Program-made: the position numbers and the translations under genes
Origin: Flagellimonas beolgyonensis
GTDB taxonomy: Bacteria > Bacteroidota > Bacteroidia > Flavobacteriales > Flavobacteriaceae
DNA: 64,000 nt
Direction of reading: 5' to 3'
NCBI RefSeq assembly: GCF_003992615.1
Contig: NZ_RZMY01000003.1
Span: forward strand, 188,501-252,500
Part shown: positions 61,847 through 64,000 of the stretch, in pieces
Position numbering within the stretch: position 1 is the first letter of the stretch
How the letters are laid out: each line of letters begins with the position of its first letter
Notes under the pieces: model-generated
Told to the model about the DNA's origin: nothing
The model's database searches: none
The model's input: only the letters and a program-made list of their open reading frames with translations

Positions 61847-64000
61847 GCGGCTACTTCTTTTCCGGGTTCCAACGTGATGGATTTCCCATTCACCAAGATA
61901 TCCAAAACCTCAGAGCCGGTAATTTCGAAGGTTGTTGTTTTGGCGGAAGCTTTCATTGTTATGATCTGATCCCTAAAATTGATCTTAAAGGCAAACGAAT
62001 TCCATTGTTCTGGAATCTGTGGCTCAAAACTGAGGGTACCATCGACAATCCTCATTCCACCGAACCCTTCAACAATACTCATCCAGGTACCGGCCATCGA
62101 AGTAATGTGAAGCCCTTCTTCCACCTCCTTGTTATAATCATCCAAATCGAGGCGCGAAGTTCTCAAATAAAAGGTGTAAGCCTGTTCCATTCGGCCCAAT
62201 TTGGCAGCCTGAATACTATGCACGCAAGGCGAAAGGGAGGATTCATGTACCGTAAACGGCTCATAAAAATCGAAATGGCGTTCCAATTCTTCTTTGGAAA
62301 AATGATCTTCAAAGAAATAAAAGCCTTGAAGCACATCCGCTTGTTTGATATAGGGCGATCGTAAAATACGGTCCCAACTCCACTTTTGGTTGATGGGTCG
62401 TTGTGACTTGTCCAAATCCTGCACCTTGATCATCTGCTTGTCCAAAAATCCATCTTGCTGCAAGTACACCTGGTATTTTTCAGAAAATGGGAAATACATG
62501 TTGTCCGCCACCTTGCTCCAATCTGAAATCTCGGCTTCGGTCAATTTGGTCTTTTCCATTATTCTTTTGTGGTCGGCAGGATACTCCTCGGCAACCTTAT
62601 TGACCTGCTCCACTGCATAATCGATGCACCATTTGGCCAAATAATTGGTATACCAGTTGTTGTTCACGTTGTTCTCGTACTCGTTTGGACCCGTAACGCC
62701 CAACACGACATATTTTTGCTTGTCCTCTGAGTAGTTGACACGTTGATGCCAAAAACGCGCAATGCCGATCAATACCTCCAATCCCATTTCGGGGATGTAG
62801 CTATAATCGCCGGTAAAACGGAAATAATTGAAAATGGCAAAGGCTATGGCTCCATTCCTGTGGATTTCCTCAAAGGTGATTTCCCATTCGTTATGGCACT
62901 CCTCACCGTTCATGGTTACCATGGGATACAGGGCCGCTCCATTGGTAAAGCCCAATTTTTGGGCGTTCTCAATCGCCTTTTCCAAATGGTTATAACGATA
63001 TTTCAGGAGGTTCCAGGCCACTTTTTGGTTTTTGGTGGCCATGTAAAATGGCAAACAATAGGCTTCGGTATCCCAATAGGTGCTTCCGCCGTATTTTTCA
63101 CCAGTGAAGCCTTTGGGCCCAATATTCAGTCTGGAATCCTTGCCCAAATAGGTCTGGTTAAGCTGGAAAATATTGAAGCGAATACCTTGCTGCGCCTTCA
63201 CATCGCCTTCAATGGTAATGTCGCTCATTTCCCAAATCCGTCCCCAGGCATCCTTTTGTTTTTGTAGGAGTCCTTCAAAGCCCAATTGGATGGCATTATC
63301 CAACGTCTGGTTGGCAGCCTTCAACAACCCGTCCTTTGGATGGTTTCTGTCGACGGTATACCCACCAAATTTTACCAACGTTAGGGTTTCATCTTTTCCC
63401 AACTGAACCTTATAACTATGCGACACCCTGTTGTCCGAACTATCCATTGTGTGGATTGTATCAATTTTGGCTCCCTCGACAAAGAGTTGGCTCTGCATGA
63501 ACGTGCACACCGAAAAATTGGTCTTCATGGTATGGCACTCGATAAAGGCCCTATCGTTTTCGGAAGAAACTTTGGTGATGTTCCAGAACTTATCGTCCCA
63601 ATTACTATCCATGTTTTTTATTCCTCCGTCCAAATATGGAACCATGATCACTTCAGCATCTGCATTCAACACCTGCAGATTATATTGAATAGCCCCTGTT
63701 TCATCCAAATCGAGACTCAAAAACCGAACAACATCGACCGCTACATCCACATCATTGGGCAAGGTGGCCACAAAGCTCCGCTTGTACCATCCTTCTTTCA
63801 TATTGAGCTCCCTTCGGAAATGCGCCACCTTTTTACAGGTATTCAAATCCAATGGGATAGCATCCACAGTTACGTTGATACCAATCCAATTTGGTGCATT
63901 CAGCACCTTGGCAAAGTATTCCGGATATCCGTTCTTCCACCAACCCACACGGGTTTTATCGGGATAATAAACGCCGGCGATATAGCTTCCCTGAAATGTA
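61843..64000 (-). CDS. GH65 family phosphorylase/hydrolase, partial at the window edge
   Basis: At least 719 residues; the frame continues through the right edge of the window (TFQGSYIAGVYYPDKTRVG before GWWKNG), so GTG 63948 is internal and the real start lies outside. The (alpha/alpha)6 domain shows TYWDTEAYCLPFYMA, and the catalytic acid lies in GPNEYENNVNNNWYTN. Phosphate-site residues come near SIQAAKLG. The family includes maltose, kojibiose and trehalose phosphorylases; maltose phosphorylase is most likely because a GH13 amylase is coupled to it. It would release beta-glucose-1-phosphate in the cytoplasm or periplasm; no signal can be judged. Confidence 0.85.
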   Translation of the reverse strand, partial: TFQGSYIAGVYYPDKTRVGWWKNGYPEYFAKVLNAPNWIGINVTVDAIPLDLNTCKKVAHFRRELNMKEGWYKRSFVATLPNDVDVAVDVVRFLSLDLDETGAIQYNLQVLNADAEVIMVPYLDGGIKNMDSNWDDKFWNITKVSSENDRAFIECHTMKTNFSVCTFMQSQLFVEGAKIDTIHTMDSSDNRVSHSYKVQLGKDETLTLVKFGGYTVDRNHPKDGLLKAANQTLDNAIQLGFEGLLQKQKDAWGRIWEMSDITIEGDVKAQQGIRFNIFQLNQTYLGKDSRLNIGPKGFTGEKYGGSTYWDTEAYCLPFYMATKNQKVAWNLLKYRYNHLEKAIENAQKLGFTNGAALYPMVTMNGEECHNEWEITFEEIHRNGAIAFAIFNYFRFTGDYSYIPEMGLEVLIGIARFWHQRVNYSEDKQKYVVLGVTGPNEYENNVNNNWYTNYLAKWCIDYAVEQVNKVAEEYPADHKRIMEKTKLTEAEISDWSKVADNMYFPFSEKYQVYLQQDGFLDKQMIKVQDLDKSQRPINQKWSWDRILRSPYIKQADVLQGFYFFEDHFSKEELERHFDFYEPFTVHESSLSPCVHSIQAAKLGRMEQAYTFYLRTSRLDLDDYNKEVEEGLHITSMAGTWMSIVEGFGGMRIVDGTLSFEPQIPEQWNSFAFKINFRDQIITMKASAKTTTFEITGSEVLDILVNGKSITLEPGKEVAA

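Noticed and set aside
63934..63948. GTG at 63948 as the start of the GH65 gene
   Set aside because: The frame continues to the window edge with GH65-conserved residues (SYIAGVYYPDK) upstream, so the codon is internal.
1..64000. CRISPR array, tRNA and rRNA genes
   Set aside because: I saw no regular repeats with spacers and no tRNA or rRNA pattern on either strand by eye; a covariance search could still find something short.

Overview
The window looks like chromosome from a marine member of the Flavobacteriaceae (Bacteroidota), possibly Allomuricauda/Muricauda-like. This rests on gene families and layout: GH3, DUF5916 and DUF5694 proteins, a flavobacterial-type arginine operon with an ArgF' carbamoyltransferase, mevalonate-pathway genes beside a UbiA-type prenyltransferase, an arsenosugar cluster, and TAnnTTTG-like promoter boxes without strong Shine-Dalgarno sites. 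I found no rRNA, tRNA, CRISPR array, insertion sequence or integrase gene. The genus is inference.

Layout. 1-10.2 kb: a partial amphipathic protein, an AraC regulator, an SRAP-fold protein that has lost key residues, a small envelope pair (DUF1328 protein and acidic lipoprotein), cardiolipin synthase, an outer-membrane barrel, a zinc metalloprotease, a GH3-family protein and a divergent pyruvate kinase. 10.2-19.9 kb: a GH32 lipoprotein, a hybrid histidine kinase, the arsenosugar cluster (glycosyltransferase, purine nucleoside phosphorylase, ArsM; no ArsS nearby), a tandem amidase and pseudo-amidase pair, and a GH113-like lipoprotein. 20-26.6 kb: a flavin oxidoreductase with a membrane polyferredoxin, then three glycosyltransferases.

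26.6-36.6 kb is one arginine operon: an Arg-rich leader peptide, GNAT acyltransferase, argG, argC, proC, argD, argF', an SDR enzyme, argB, argE and argH, ending at a terminator. The leader peptide upstream suggests control by ribosome-mediated attenuation.

36.6-42 kb is a patchwork. Two AT-rich single genes (36732-37361; 40840-41775, an immunity-like Imm26/DUF4240 protein) are each followed by a structured element of about 110-130 nt ending in the same AACCGATAAGTG sequence. They look like integron-type cassettes without an integrase. Between them lie an M1 peptidase, a Crp/Fnr regulator with a CRP-like operator beside its DUF2892 neighbour, and a decayed duplicate of the M1 peptidase 3' end.

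42-50 kb holds outer-membrane and small accessory genes (DUF5694, barrel, DUF5916, DUF4279, AraC, cupin, DUF805, STM3941-like). 50-54 kb carries rluB, a prenyltransferase, mevalonate kinase and a (di)phosphomevalonate decarboxylase, with tspO. 54.4-59.4 kb is glycerol metabolism (glpK, glpF, a GDPD lipoprotein) with an HI0933-type flavoprotein. 60-64 kb is the end of an alpha-glucan/maltose locus: a GH13 lipoprotein and a GH65 phosphorylase that runs off the right edge.
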